Positions 36,196 to 45,052 of a stretch of 64,000 bases of DNA are shown in pieces (the stretch's first letter is position 1; each line of letters starts with the position of its first letter). Where the stretch lies: NCBI GenBank assembly GCA_037127915.1, contig JBAXXL010000007.1, positions 49,887 to 113,886 of the forward strand, given 5' to 3'. A program made the position numbers and the translations under genes. The DNA comes from JBAXXL01 sp037127915. Lineage in GTDB: Bacteria > Bacteroidota > Ignavibacteria > Kapaibacteriales > UBA2268. Under the pieces are notes generated by a model, which worked only from the letters and a program-made list of their open reading frames with translations, had not been told where the DNA came from and did not search any database.

Positions 36196-36646
36196 ATGCA
36201 TCATATTCTTTAATCAAATTGTATGCGGTAGTTTCGTCTTTTGCCGCTATCAGTTTTTCTTTGAACTCAGCATTATTCATCAGGTGCGATATCCGGCTGA
36301 GTAGCTTTAAGTGCATACCGACATTGTTTTCCCTACCCAGTATCAAAGACACCAAGTTCACGGGTACATTGTCCAAGGATTGAGAGTCAATTGGTTCAGC
36401 CAACACACCAACTGCAATTATTGTGTCCTCAACTGCGCCTGTTTTTGCGTGCGGCAGAGCAACACCAAAGCCAATACCGGTACTCATTATCTCCTCGCGA
36501 TGAATAATTTCTTTGAGTGCCCGGTCTTTATCTTTTAATTTATCTGAATTATTAGCAAGATCAACCATTACATTCAATAAGTCATCCTTATCTTTTGCAA
36601 TAAGACCGACTTTGATTGAATTTATGTTGATGATTTCTTGTAACAT
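36194..36646 (-). CDS. PTS IIA (PtsN/fructose-type) domain protein
   Basis: A 150-residue stand-alone EIIA domain. The phospho-acceptor His66 lies in GVALPHAKT, the family hallmark, and STGIGFG precedes it. Such proteins receive phosphate from HPr/NPr and regulate rather than transport (PtsN, nitrogen-PTS), or serve fructose transport. No EIIB or EIIC gene is nearby, so a regulatory role is favoured. It follows the sugar-nucleotide fusion gene by 25 bp on the same strand. AGGAAA precedes the ATG. Confidence 0.87.
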   Translation of the reverse strand: MLQEIININSIKVGLIAKDKDDLLNVMVDLANNSDKLKDKDRALKEIIHREEIMSTGIGFGVALPHAKTGAVEDTIIAVGVLAEPIDSQSLDNVPVNLVSLILGRENNVGMHLKLLSRISHLMNNAEFKEKLIAAKDETTAYNLIKEYDA

Positions 36647-36671
36647 ACTAATTTCCTATTTTTTAAAAATT

Positions 36672-39176
36672 CTAATTTTCTAATTTCCATTTGTGAATCA
36701 GTTCTGCGTACTTTTTCGCTAACGATTCAACCGATTCAGCTGAAAAACTTTCAGCAAATATACTGAATATCCCCTTTTCTTGGTCTGGTAATATCAATAC
36801 ATTTTCCGATTCACTTTCAAATATCTTAATTCCGTCAATAAGTTCGCGCTTCATATCATTACTGTAATCCATTGCTTTACGCATTACCGCACCTTTTTTA
36901 TACCACGGAACGCTTACATAAATCAATTTGTTATGCGTCTGCGGTAAACTATCATCGATTTGCGAGATTGTTAATCCCGAAGTAGCTAACATTTCTAAGA
37001 TTTTGCCTATCGAGAACATAGCATCCGATGCGAATAAAAAGTCAGTAAACACGTATCCGCCATAAATACCGCCAACAAACAAATAGTTGTCATCCAACGT
37101 GATATCCATCATAGCGGAATGGTTGTTTTTAACACGAGTAACCTCGACATTATAATCTTTTGCTATTATATCAATAGTGTTAGGCGCGGCAACCGATACC
37201 GCAATCTTATACGGCTCTCTATGACGATTGGTTTCCAAAAATAATTTAGTAATAATGGAGAGCATTCTATTTTGTGAATACCATCTCCCCCGCTCATCAA
37301 TAATGGAAATTTTTTCCGCACCGCGAAGTATCGAAAATCCAAGTTCATATCCAAGCGATGTCATAATTTTGCCACTTGGGTCTTCGTCCAAATTGCCTTC
37401 TGTAGGATCGGGATGAAATTTATATGCGTCGATGTAATTATTCAATGACAATGCATTTACATTTAGTTCACCCAAAACGCTTGGGAAAATTGTCGAAGCC
37501 ATTCCATAGGAGTAATCTATCAATAATTTAAAATTTCCAGAGCGAACGCGCTCAATATCCAAAGCTTCAAGATATCTATTTCTATATACTTCAATTGACC
37601 GGTCAGAATAAACGAGGCTTCCAATTTCGTTAAAGTTAACTCTCTTTATATCTTCACCAAAGAAGTAACGCTCAATTTTTTTTGTCGTCGATATAGGAAT
37701 ATCCCTGCCATCTTTAGAAAATATTATAATATCTGTACAATTTGGTAAACGCAGTGATGGTCGTACGTGAATTCCGCCTTCGAATTTTCCTCTTTGTAAT
37801 TCCTGACGTGTTTGTGGAATCGGAATTTCCTGAATATCGGAAACATTAACTCCTACTGAGGCTAACCCGCAAGTAATAGCGCGTTTTATAATCCTTGAAA
37901 CAAGGTCAGGAGCACGACTGGCGCAGATAGTAGTATTTTTACCGAAAGTCAATCCTAAAGCTGAGCCTAACTTAGCCGCAAATTCAGGATTAATTTCTAT
38001 ATTAGATATACCTGTGATACGGGCACCCGAGAATAGCTCGCGTTGCCATTTATCTTCTTGCACTAGTGAAGTTGACAGAGTGGCACCATCTTCTATCCGT
38101 TTATTAGGCCAAAGTTTTATATTCGAATTAATAACAGCGTTTTTTCCTACTTTGCAATTCTCTGCTATAAATACATTATCAGAAACAAATACTTCTGAAC
38201 CGATTATGCAGTTGGAGCAGATTACATCGGAGTTCAATTCAGCAAAATCATCAATTTGGACATTGTCCCAAAGTGTTGTTCTATTGAGTTTAACACCATT
38301 GCCAATAATAACTTTATCACCGATTATACAATTGGTAATTACTGCGCCCTCGCCTATCTTTGTGTTTTTACCAATATGATTATTTTCATTAAAAATTGCG
38401 GATGCGGCTATTTCGGAAGTCCTTCCCATAACAGAAAGTTCGTTGCAATCAGGATGGTGTAGAGTACATTTGCCATTCAAGGCATCTAATTGGCTTTGCT
38501 GATATTCGTTCAAATTACCGATATCACGCCAATAACCATCGGCTATATAACCGTATAATGGCAAGCCTTTTCTTAACATATCCGGAAATAAATCCTGACT
38601 GAAATCATATTCCTTTTGGTAAGGAATCAAATCCATTATTTCCGGTTCAAATATATAAATTCCGGTATTAATCGTATCGCTGAAAACTTGTCCCCAAGAT
38701 GGCTTCTCTAAAAAGCGAGAAATTTTCCCTTCGGGTTCGGTCATTACAATACCGTATTGAAGCGGTGTTTCAACGCGCGTTAAAAGTATGGTTGCCATAG
38801 CGCCTTTTTCTATATGGAATGCCAAGGCTTTTTCAATATCAAAATCAGTGAGAACGTCGCCGCTGATAACAATAAATCTTTCCTTCAAACCTTCAGCGGC
38901 ATTACGAACAGCACCTGCTGTACCGTAATCTTCTTCTGCAATGACATATTTCATATCTATGCCATGCTCGACACCCTTGCCAAAATGATTTATTATAGTA
39001 TCAGGTTGAAAATAAAGCAGTGATGTAACATCAACTATATTATGGTGTTTTAACAAGTAAACTATATGCTCCATCATTGGAGCGTTCATAATGGGAACCA
39101 TTGGTTTGGGAATACTCATTGTAAGTGGCCTTAAGCGTGTACCGAAACCGCCTGCCATAATAACTGCTTTTTTCAT
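36672..39176 (-). CDS. Mannose-1-phosphate guanylyltransferase / phosphomannomutase-like fusion
   Basis: An 834-residue protein in three parts. Residues 1-235 are a nucleotidyltransferase (MAGGFGTRLRPLTMSIPKPM). Residues 245-375 form a left-handed beta helix of hexapeptide repeats (GKNTKIGEGAVITNCIIGDK). Residues 380-834 are a phosphomannomutase/phosphoglucomutase-like region. The usual phospho-serine loop (ASHNP) is absent: the matching place reads GGIHVRPSLRLP, so the mutase part may be inactive or regulatory. Similar degenerate fusions are known in actinobacteria and cyanobacteria. The likely product is an NDP-sugar (GDP-mannose or a related one) for surface polysaccharide. Confidence 0.85.
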   Translation of the reverse strand: MKKAVIMAGGFGTRLRPLTMSIPKPMVPIMNAPMMEHIVYLLKHHNIVDVTSLLYFQPDTIINHFGKGVEHGIDMKYVIAEEDYGTAGAVRNAAEGLKERFIVISGDVLTDFDIEKALAFHIEKGAMATILLTRVETPLQYGIVMTEPEGKISRFLEKPSWGQVFSDTINTGIYIFEPEIMDLIPYQKEYDFSQDLFPDMLRKGLPLYGYIADGYWRDIGNLNEYQQSQLDALNGKCTLHHPDCNELSVMGRTSEIAASAIFNENNHIGKNTKIGEGAVITNCIIGDKVIIGNGVKLNRTTLWDNVQIDDFAELNSDVICSNCIIGSEVFVSDNVFIAENCKVGKNAVINSNIKLWPNKRIEDGATLSTSLVQEDKWQRELFSGARITGISNIEINPEFAAKLGSALGLTFGKNTTICASRAPDLVSRIIKRAITCGLASVGVNVSDIQEIPIPQTRQELQRGKFEGGIHVRPSLRLPNCTDIIIFSKDGRDIPISTTKKIERYFFGEDIKRVNFNEIGSLVYSDRSIEVYRNRYLEALDIERVRSGNFKLLIDYSYGMASTIFPSVLGELNVNALSLNNYIDAYKFHPDPTEGNLDEDPSGKIMTSLGYELGFSILRGAEKISIIDERGRWYSQNRMLSIITKLFLETNRHREPYKIAVSVAAPNTIDIIAKDYNVEVTRVKNNHSAMMDITLDDNYLFVGGIYGGYVFTDFLFASDAMFSIGKILEMLATSGLTISQIDDSLPQTHNKLIYVSVPWYKKGAVMRKAMDYSNDMKRELIDGIKIFESESENVLILPDQEKGIFSIFAESFSAESVESLAKKYAELIHKWKLEN

Positions 39177-39197
39177 ACTATTCTCTATATTAGTAGT

Positions 39198-40511
39198 TTA
39201 TATTTTTTTCGATATATAATAGTAATGACTTCCGAAGCGTTCGAAAGCCGCTTTTTCTAGCTCTTCCCTATAAGACGGATGAGCAATATCAATTAGTGCT
39301 TTAGCTCGTTTTTGTAATGATTTACCATATAAGTATGCTATTCCGTATTCGGTTACAATATAATGAACCTCAGGGCGGGTAGTAACAACACCTGCGCCGA
39401 CAGTCAAGGTTGGCACAATCTTGCTGATACCTTTTAACGTCGAAGACGGCATTGCGATTATTGGTTTCCCACCAATACTTTTCGCGGCACCGCTGATAAA
39501 ATCAACCTGTCCACCAACACCGGAATAATGTAATGTACCTATTGAATCGGCACAAACCTGTCCGGTCAAATCAATTTGTAATGCTGAATTTATTGCTGTT
39601 ACTTTCGGGTTTTTGGCAATGTTGATAATTGAATTAGTATAATCTACAGCCATCATCGCTACCATAGGGTTATCATCAACAAAATCGTAAAGTGCTTGAG
39701 AACCCATAAGAAATGATGCAACTATTCTGCGTTTGTCAATCATTTTCTCTTCACCGGTGATAATTCCTTTTTCTACTAACGGAATCAATCCATCAGAAAA
39801 CATTTCTGTATGAACACCTAAACGTTTGTGATTGCCTAATTCGGCTAATACAGCATTTGGTATCGCCCCTATTCCCATTTGTAAAGTTGCGCCATCTTCA
39901 ACTAATGATGCTACCTGGTGCCCGATTTTTGTGTCTATTTCAGTGATACAAGGTGTGTGTGCTTCGTAAAGCGGTTCGTCGTGTTCGACAAAAATATCGA
40001 AATAATCGAGTGGCATCATAGCGTCGCCCCAAGCTTTAGGAACATATTTATTAATTACTGCTATTACAATTTTGGCTTTTTCTATTGCGGCACGTGTAGC
40101 TTCTACAGAGGTTCCTAACGATACCCATCCGTGTTGGTTCGGTTTCGAAATCTGAACCAAAGCTACGTCAACCGGACAAATATCTTGATATATTAAAGTT
40201 GCTGTTTCAGATAAAAACACAGGAATATAATCAGCGCGGCCTGCTTGAGTTGCCTTTCTTACATTGCCGCCTACAAAAAATGATTCCAAATTAAAAATAT
40301 TCTCGAATTCCGGTTCTACATACTGTGCATAGCCTTCTGTGTGCAGATGCTGGATTGTAACATCTTCAATTTCTCCCCGTCTCGCGCGTTCACACATTGC
40401 ATTTACTAAAATTTGTGGGAAACACGCTACAGCGTGGATATGAACTCGATCACCGCTTTTTATAGCTTTAACTGCTTCTTCTGCTGAAACCGGTTTATAC
40501 GTTTTTTTCAT
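39198..40511 (-). CDS. Acetyl-CoA hydrolase/transferase family CoA-transferase
   Basis: A 437-residue class I CoA-transferase of the Cat/4-hydroxybutyrate CoA-transferase group. The catalytic Glu is probably Glu236 in GVHTEMFSDG. Glycine-rich GIGAIPNAVL and SGVGGQVDFISGA are the CoA-binding features, and the ending VTEYGIAYLYGKS is typical. It would exchange CoA between acetyl- or succinyl-CoA and another short acid; the true acceptor is not clear. It is a separate transcription unit, divergent from rlmD. Confidence 0.85.
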   Translation of the reverse strand: MKKTYKPVSAEEAVKAIKSGDRVHIHAVACFPQILVNAMCERARRGEIEDVTIQHLHTEGYAQYVEPEFENIFNLESFFVGGNVRKATQAGRADYIPVFLSETATLIYQDICPVDVALVQISKPNQHGWVSLGTSVEATRAAIEKAKIVIAVINKYVPKAWGDAMMPLDYFDIFVEHDEPLYEAHTPCITEIDTKIGHQVASLVEDGATLQMGIGAIPNAVLAELGNHKRLGVHTEMFSDGLIPLVEKGIITGEEKMIDKRRIVASFLMGSQALYDFVDDNPMVAMMAVDYTNSIINIAKNPKVTAINSALQIDLTGQVCADSIGTLHYSGVGGQVDFISGAAKSIGGKPIIAMPSSTLKGISKIVPTLTVGAGVVTTRPEVHYIVTEYGIAYLYGKSLQKRAKALIDIAHPSYREELEKAAFERFGSHYYYISKKI

Positions 40512-40521
40512 TATTCATTCT

Positions 40522-40529
40522 TATATTTG
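40522..40529 (+). promoter_or_regulatory. TATATTTG promoter element of rlmD
   Basis: Exact TAnnTTTG match 43 bases before the rlmD ATG at 40573. No clear -33 box. Confidence 0.45.
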
Positions 40530-40544
40530 TTTATATACAAATTA

Positions 40545-40552
40545 CAAAATTA
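40545..40552 (-). promoter_or_regulatory. TAATTTTG promoter element of the CoA-transferase gene
   Basis: Exact match on the - strand, 33 bases before the ATG at 40511. Together with 40522-40529 it makes a compact divergent promoter. Confidence 0.5.
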
Positions 40553-40572
40553 AAGTTTTTAAATTAAATACT

Positions 40573-41988
40573 ATGAAAAATCGTAAAAATATCACAATAG
40601 AATTGGAAATTGAGTCCAATGGATTCGAAGGTTCTTCTGTTGCACGCAAAGATGGATTGGTCTATTTCGTTAAAGGAGCCATTGCCGGAGATAAGGTTAA
40701 CGCATTGGTTATTAAGAAGAAAAAGAAATACTGTATGGCGAACATGCTTGAGCTTCTCGAACCATCACCGGAAAGAATCGAACCCAAATGTAAATACTTC
40801 GGAACCTGCGGTGGATGCTCGTGGCAAATGCTGAGTTATCCGAACCAATTAAAGTGGAAACGCCAGCACGTAATTGATTCGTTTGAGCATATCGCGAAAA
40901 TTTCACCAAAAATAATTGAAGAGACAATTCCGTCGGTTCGTGAATTCCATTATCGCAACAAAATGGAGTATTCATTTAGCGCAAGTAGGTGGTTATTTGA
41001 TAGCGAGATAAAGTCTATCTCCCCTATCGAAAACAAAAATTTTGCTCTCGGTTTGCACGTACCCGGACGTTATGACAAAGTAATTGACCTCGATTATTGC
41101 TTAATTGATGAAGAAATAAATGACGAGATTGTAAATAAAATTCGTCAGAAAGCGGTCGAATTAAAAATTACCGCATATAATACTTTCACAAAAAAAGGCT
41201 TTTTGAAAAATCTTGCTCTGCGGAATTCTGTTAAGAATAATGAAATTATGGTAATTTTAATTACCGACGATATTAAAGAAGAGAATGAGCAAACTTTTAT
41301 TGATTGGTATAAAACCGAATTTGGTGAATTTTTCCCAACTATTAGCAATATCGTTCACGCTATAAATAATAAAGTTACTCCAGTAGCTATCGGTAGTATT
41401 GTTTTCACCAAGGGACGCGGATTTATAACTGAAGATATTTTGGGAATTTCTTATCAAATCTCCCCATTCTCCTTTTTCCAGACAAATTCATATCAATTGG
41501 ATAGATTCATTGGAAAAATTATTGAAATAGCCGATATTAAACCTACCGACATAGTTTGGGATTTATACTGCGGGACCGGCTCAATCACTCTCCCTGCGGC
41601 TAAACAAGCTAAGCATATATATGGATTGGAGCTTTCGGAAACAGCAATTGGCGATGCGCGTAAGAACGCTGAATTGAATAATCTTACGAATGTGGAATTC
41701 TTCTGCGAAGACTTGCATAGAGACCACATACCGGCTTTGCTGAATTCATTGCCCGCGCCGGATGTTCTGATTATTGATCCTCCACGAGCAGGTATGCACA
41801 AAAATTTAGTAGCGCATTTACTGGAATTAGCACCTAAACGCATAGTCTATGTTAGCTGTAATCCGGCGACTCAAGCGCGCGATTGCGAAATTTTATCCGA
41901 TAAATATACTATAGAGCGCATTGTTCCTTGCGATATGTTCCCGCAAACATACCACATAGAATCTATCGCATTGCTCGAAAGAAGATAG
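40573..41988 (+). CDS. rlmD: 23S rRNA (uracil-5-)-methyltransferase, RlmD/RumA type
   Basis: A 471-residue RNA methyltransferase. It has an N-terminal TRAM domain (residues 5-60), an iron-sulfur site with Cys73, Cys79 and Cys82 (CKYFGTCGGC) plus a later Cys, the SAM motif DLYCGTGSITLPAA, IIDPPRAGMH and the catalytic Cys in VSCNPATQARD. These match the TrmA/RlmD (RumA) family that makes 5-methyluridine in 23S rRNA. The exact position is inferred, and an RlmCD-like specificity is possible. Confidence 0.9.
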   Translation: MKNRKNITIELEIESNGFEGSSVARKDGLVYFVKGAIAGDKVNALVIKKKKKYCMANMLELLEPSPERIEPKCKYFGTCGGCSWQMLSYPNQLKWKRQHVIDSFEHIAKISPKIIEETIPSVREFHYRNKMEYSFSASRWLFDSEIKSISPIENKNFALGLHVPGRYDKVIDLDYCLIDEEINDEIVNKIRQKAVELKITAYNTFTKKGFLKNLALRNSVKNNEIMVILITDDIKEENEQTFIDWYKTEFGEFFPTISNIVHAINNKVTPVAIGSIVFTKGRGFITEDILGISYQISPFSFFQTNSYQLDRFIGKIIEIADIKPTDIVWDLYCGTGSITLPAAKQAKHIYGLELSETAIGDARKNAELNNLTNVEFFCEDLHRDHIPALLNSLPAPDVLIIDPPRAGMHKNLVAHLLELAPKRIVYVSCNPATQARDCEILSDKYTIERIVPCDMFPQTYHIESIALLERR

Positions 41989-42085
41989 TTTTCCACAATT
42001 GTTTGAACATATTTTGAACAATTTATAAACACGCCGAAGTTTTCCACATACTATGTTAACAGAATGTTAATGTATGTGTGGAAAA
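41989..42085. promoter_or_regulatory. Cluster of three TTTTCCACA boxes (DnaA-box-like)
   Basis: TTTTCCACA occurs at 41989-41997 and 42040-42048 on the + strand and at 42077-42085 on the - strand. Each fits the relaxed DnaA consensus TTWTNCACA. The last two are arms of a terminator-like hairpin, so they are not independent. Two TTTGAACA/TTTTGAACA direct repeats lie between boxes one and two. Confidence 0.35.
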
Positions 42086-42094
42086 CTTTTTTTT
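42037..42094 (+). terminator. Terminator-like hairpin after rlmD
   Basis: AAGTTTTCCACATAC (42037-42051) pairs with GTATGTGTGGAAAACTT (42072-42088) with a two-base bulge and a long loop. Eight T follow (42087-42094). Confidence 0.7.
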
Positions 42095-42100
42095 ATGAGG

Positions 42101-42325
42101 TACCGCAAAGACGCGGAGATAATTATAAATGGTAAAACTAACTTGGGATGTTGTCCCAAGCTATTTTGTTGCAGGCTTTCAGCCTAGAAGATGGATTGCC
42201 TGATCCCACATCATATTAGGCTAAAGCCCTATATATTAAGAAAATCCCTAACCACGACTTAAAAGTTGTGGCAATTGATTTTGCTATCTTCGCATTAATA
42301 ATTGATAATTTATAATTAATTATTA
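42101..42325. repeat. Repeat-filled intergenic stretch (several palindromic elements)
   Basis: No gene. In order: ACCGCAAAGACGCGGAG (shared with 36080-36112); hairpin CTTGGGA/TCCCAAG (42142-42160); AGGCT-TTC-AGCCT (42173-42185); GGCT-AA-AGCC (42219-42228); CCACGACTT-AA-AAGTTGTGG (42252-42271); and an AT-rich block (42294-42325) matching the one at 35737. It looks like a pile of short palindromic elements of REP type. No open reading frame of a transposase is present. Confidence 0.65.
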
Positions 42326-42398
42326 GCGAAAAGTTTTTCCAAGCTAAGAAATTTTCTTAAATTAGTATATAGATTTTGAAAAATTTTAGGAACTTATA

Positions 42399-43925
42399 AT
42401 GAATAATGTAATTTTAGACGGTGCATCCTTAACAATTGAAAAAGTAGTAGATGTAGCTAGAAACAAAGCCCATGTGGAACTATCGCCAGAAGCCAAAAAC
42501 CGTATAAATGATTGCCGCGGTTTATTGGAACGCAAATTAGCAAATCGCGAGATTATGTACGGTACAAATACAGGTATCGGTGAATTTTCGGAAACCATTC
42601 TGGAAGATGAAGATATACTCGATTTCCAAAAATATTTAATCTATAACCATTCCGCCGGTATCGGTGAACCCGTAATCGAAGAATTCGTTCGCGGTGCAAT
42701 GACCGGCAGAAGTAATGTTCACGCTCACGGTAACTCAGGTTGTCGCTTGGATATAACCCAAACATTTATTGAAATGCTGAACAAAGGCGTTACTCCTGTA
42801 GTTTGTAACAAAGGCAGCGTTGGCGCTTGCGGCGACTTAGCCCCTATGTCACAAATCGCATTGTTAATGATGGGCGAAGGCGAAGCATTCTACCAAGGTG
42901 AACGTTTACCTGGGAAAGTAGCTTTGGAACGCGCTGGTATTCCAATCCCCGGTTTGCAAGCCCGCGATGGCTTAGCCGCTATTAACGGCTCAAATTTATT
43001 GACAGCTATGAGCGCAATCCATATCTACGACTTCAACCGCTTAATGAAGCACGCTGAAATTGCCGCCGCTATGTCATTAGAAGCTTTGAAAGCTAATACT
43101 AAACCATATATGGAACAAGTTCACACTATTCGCGGTTTTGCCGGTTCTGTACGCTCTGCGGCCGCAATAAGAAAACTTATGGAAGGTAGTGATTTGGTAA
43201 CCGGAAAAATTAAAACAAAAGTACAAGATGCATATTCAATGCGCTCAACACCGCAAATTATAGGCGCGGCGCACGATGCTTGCCGTTATGCCCGCAGTCA
43301 AGTTGAAATCGAATTGAATGGCGTCGGTGACAACCCAATTTTCATTCCTGAAACAAATACTGTTTTGACAGGCGCAAACTTCCAAGGAACTCCTGTTTCG
43401 ATGCCTATGGATATGGCTGGCGCAACCGTTACAATGGTTAGTGTTCTAAGTGAACGCCGTTTAAACCGCTTACTCAACCCTGCTTTGAGTGTTGGATTGC
43501 CTCCATTCTTGTCTACCAACCCTGGCAAATTCTCCGGTATGATGCTAAGCCAATATACAGCTGATATGTTAATCGTGGAACAACGCATTTTATCCGCTCC
43601 GGCTTATGTACAATCAATTCCAGCGGCGGCTGACCAAGAAGATTTCGTTTCAATGGGTATGAATACCGCTTTGAAAAATTGCCAGATTTTGGACAATGCT
43701 TACGGAATAGTAGGTATTGAATTAATGGCGGCGGCTCAAGCTTTGGACATTCGTAAATTCAATAATGGCAATGGTGTGAAAAAGGCATTGGAAATTATAC
43801 GTCAAAATATAGAATTTTTGGATATTGATCGTCCTCTATACAATGACCACAACACAATGAAAGCTTTAGTACGCTCAGGTGCGATTTTAGACGCTGTAGA
43901 AGCTGTGGTCGGCAGTTTGGAATAA
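42399..43925 (+). CDS. hutH: HAL/PAL-family aromatic amino acid ammonia-lyase with Ala-Cys-Gly MIO triad
   Basis: A 508-residue member of the histidine/phenylalanine ammonia-lyase family, which use a protein-derived MIO electrophile. Recognisable segments are MYGTNTGIGEF with the catalytic Tyr, NHSAGIGEP with the His used by histidine and tyrosine lyases, GSVGACGDLAPM, SMRSTPQIIGAAHD, NPIF and DQEDFVSMG. The triad that normally reads Ala-Ser-Gly is Ala143-Cys144-Gly145 (codons GCT TGC GGC at 42825-42833). A Ser-to-Cys change at this place still allowed MIO formation in Pseudomonas HAL, as I recall. No hut, phenylpropanoid or pigment genes lie nearby, so the substrate is unsure. Its ribosome site is AGGA. 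Confidence 0.87.
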   Translation: MNNVILDGASLTIEKVVDVARNKAHVELSPEAKNRINDCRGLLERKLANREIMYGTNTGIGEFSETILEDEDILDFQKYLIYNHSAGIGEPVIEEFVRGAMTGRSNVHAHGNSGCRLDITQTFIEMLNKGVTPVVCNKGSVGACGDLAPMSQIALLMMGEGEAFYQGERLPGKVALERAGIPIPGLQARDGLAAINGSNLLTAMSAIHIYDFNRLMKHAEIAAAMSLEALKANTKPYMEQVHTIRGFAGSVRSAAAIRKLMEGSDLVTGKIKTKVQDAYSMRSTPQIIGAAHDACRYARSQVEIELNGVGDNPIFIPETNTVLTGANFQGTPVSMPMDMAGATVTMVSVLSERRLNRLLNPALSVGLPPFLSTNPGKFSGMMLSQYTADMLIVEQRILSAPAYVQSIPAAADQEDFVSMGMNTALKNCQILDNAYGIVGIELMAAAQALDIRKFNNGNGVKKALEIIRQNIEFLDIDRPLYNDHNTMKALVRSGAILDAVEAVVGSLE

Positions 43926-44018
43926 TATTAATTGGTTTCAAATGATTTATAATAAAAAAAATATTTAGTCTGAACTAACGTCATTTGAATATGTTTTATT
44001 TTTAAAAAATAATGAATA

Positions 44019-44405
44019 ATGGATAATATAAAAGATTTGCCGAGTGTTGTATTGGACACAGAAATTATCGGCGCTAAAGAAAGAGATAATATAGTAATTA
44101 CAGAAAGGGCTCTTGCCGAAATCAAGAGAATTTACGTTGAAAAAAGCGTTCCTGCTGAATATTTATTAAGAATAGATATAGAAAGCGGTGGTTGCTCAGG
44201 AGTGCATCATATTTTGGGATTTGACAACGAAATCAGCGAAAACGATAAAGTTTTCGATACTGACGGATTAGGAATTGTCATTGACCGTAAAGCACTTTTC
44301 GTATTGCAAAGTACAACAATTGACTATATAAATGATATAAACGGTAGTGGATTTATTTTTGACAATCCTTATGTAAGTACCGGTTGCAGTGGTTGTAGTA
44401 ATTAA
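44019..44405 (+). CDS. HesB/IscA-type iron-sulfur assembly protein
   Basis: A 128-residue A-type carrier with the conserved cysteines Cys59 in ESGGCSG and Cys123/Cys126 in TGCSGC. An N-terminal extension of about 20 residues precedes the usual ITERALAEI start. Such proteins pass [2Fe-2S] or [4Fe-4S] clusters to apo-enzymes. It is followed after 14 bp by a superoxide dismutase gene, a sensible pairing for oxidative protection of iron-sulfur proteins. Confidence 0.9.
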   Translation: MDNIKDLPSVVLDTEIIGAKERDNIVITERALAEIKRIYVEKSVPAEYLLRIDIESGGCSGVHHILGFDNEISENDKVFDTDGLGIVIDRKALFVLQSTTIDYINDINGSGFIFDNPYVSTGCSGCSN

Positions 44406-44419
44406 TAATAGGAGCTATT

Positions 44420-44995
44420 ATGGGATTTAAATTAATCGATTTGCCTTATGATAAAAACAGTTTTGGCGATGTATTAACAGCCGAATCATTTGATTATCAT
44501 TATGGAAAACATTTACAAGCTTATGTGAATAATACCAATAACTTAATTGCTGGAACGGAATTCGAAAATATGCCTTTGTTAGACATAATTCAAAAATCAA
44601 CAGGTGGATTGTATAACAACTCCTCTCAGATTTTTAACCATGAATTCTTTTTCAATGAACTAACACCAACTAAATCCGAACCAGATGCTTTTGTTACCGA
44701 ATTATTAACCAAGTCATTCGGTTCTGTAGAAAAATTCAAAGAAGAATTTACACAAAAAGCCGCTACATTATTCGGTTCCGGATGGTGCTGGTTGGTTAAA
44801 CTTGCTGATGGTACGCTGGCTATTGAAAAGTATTTTAATGCAGATACACCAGTTAAATACGGAAAGAAACCTATTTTAACATTAGACGTTTGGGAACACG
44901 CATATTATATTGATTATCGTAATGCCCGTCCAAACTTTATTGCGAAATTCTTCGATTTAATCAATTGGGATTTTGTTAATAAGCAATTGCATTAA
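44420..44995 (+). CDS. Fe/Mn superoxide dismutase
   Basis: A 191-residue dismutase. Metal ligands are His27, His74 (QIFNHEFFF), Asp156 and His160 (LDVWEHAYY). FGSGWCWL and the closing YRNARPNF are family marks. Whether it uses iron or manganese cannot be decided with confidence. The ribosome site AGGAG lies seven bases before the ATG. A strong terminator follows. Confidence 0.93.
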   Translation: MGFKLIDLPYDKNSFGDVLTAESFDYHYGKHLQAYVNNTNNLIAGTEFENMPLLDIIQKSTGGLYNNSSQIFNHEFFFNELTPTKSEPDAFVTELLTKSFGSVEKFKEEFTQKAATLFGSGWCWLVKLADGTLAIEKYFNADTPVKYGKKPILTLDVWEHAYYIDYRNARPNFIAKFFDLINWDFVNKQLH

Positions 44996-45008
44996 TTCAC
45001 TATTTTTT

Positions 45009-45046
45009 AACAATGCCATAATTCATTATGGCATTGTTTTTATTAT
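45009..45046 (+). terminator. Rho-independent terminator after the superoxide dismutase gene
   Basis: Perfect 13-bp stem AACAATGCCATAA (45009-45021) with TTATGGCATTGTT (45026-45038), loop TTCA, then a T run. It ends only seven bases before the folP ATG, so folP may begin from read-through or from a promoter inside. Confidence 0.92.
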
Positions 45047-45052
45047 TAGGAT

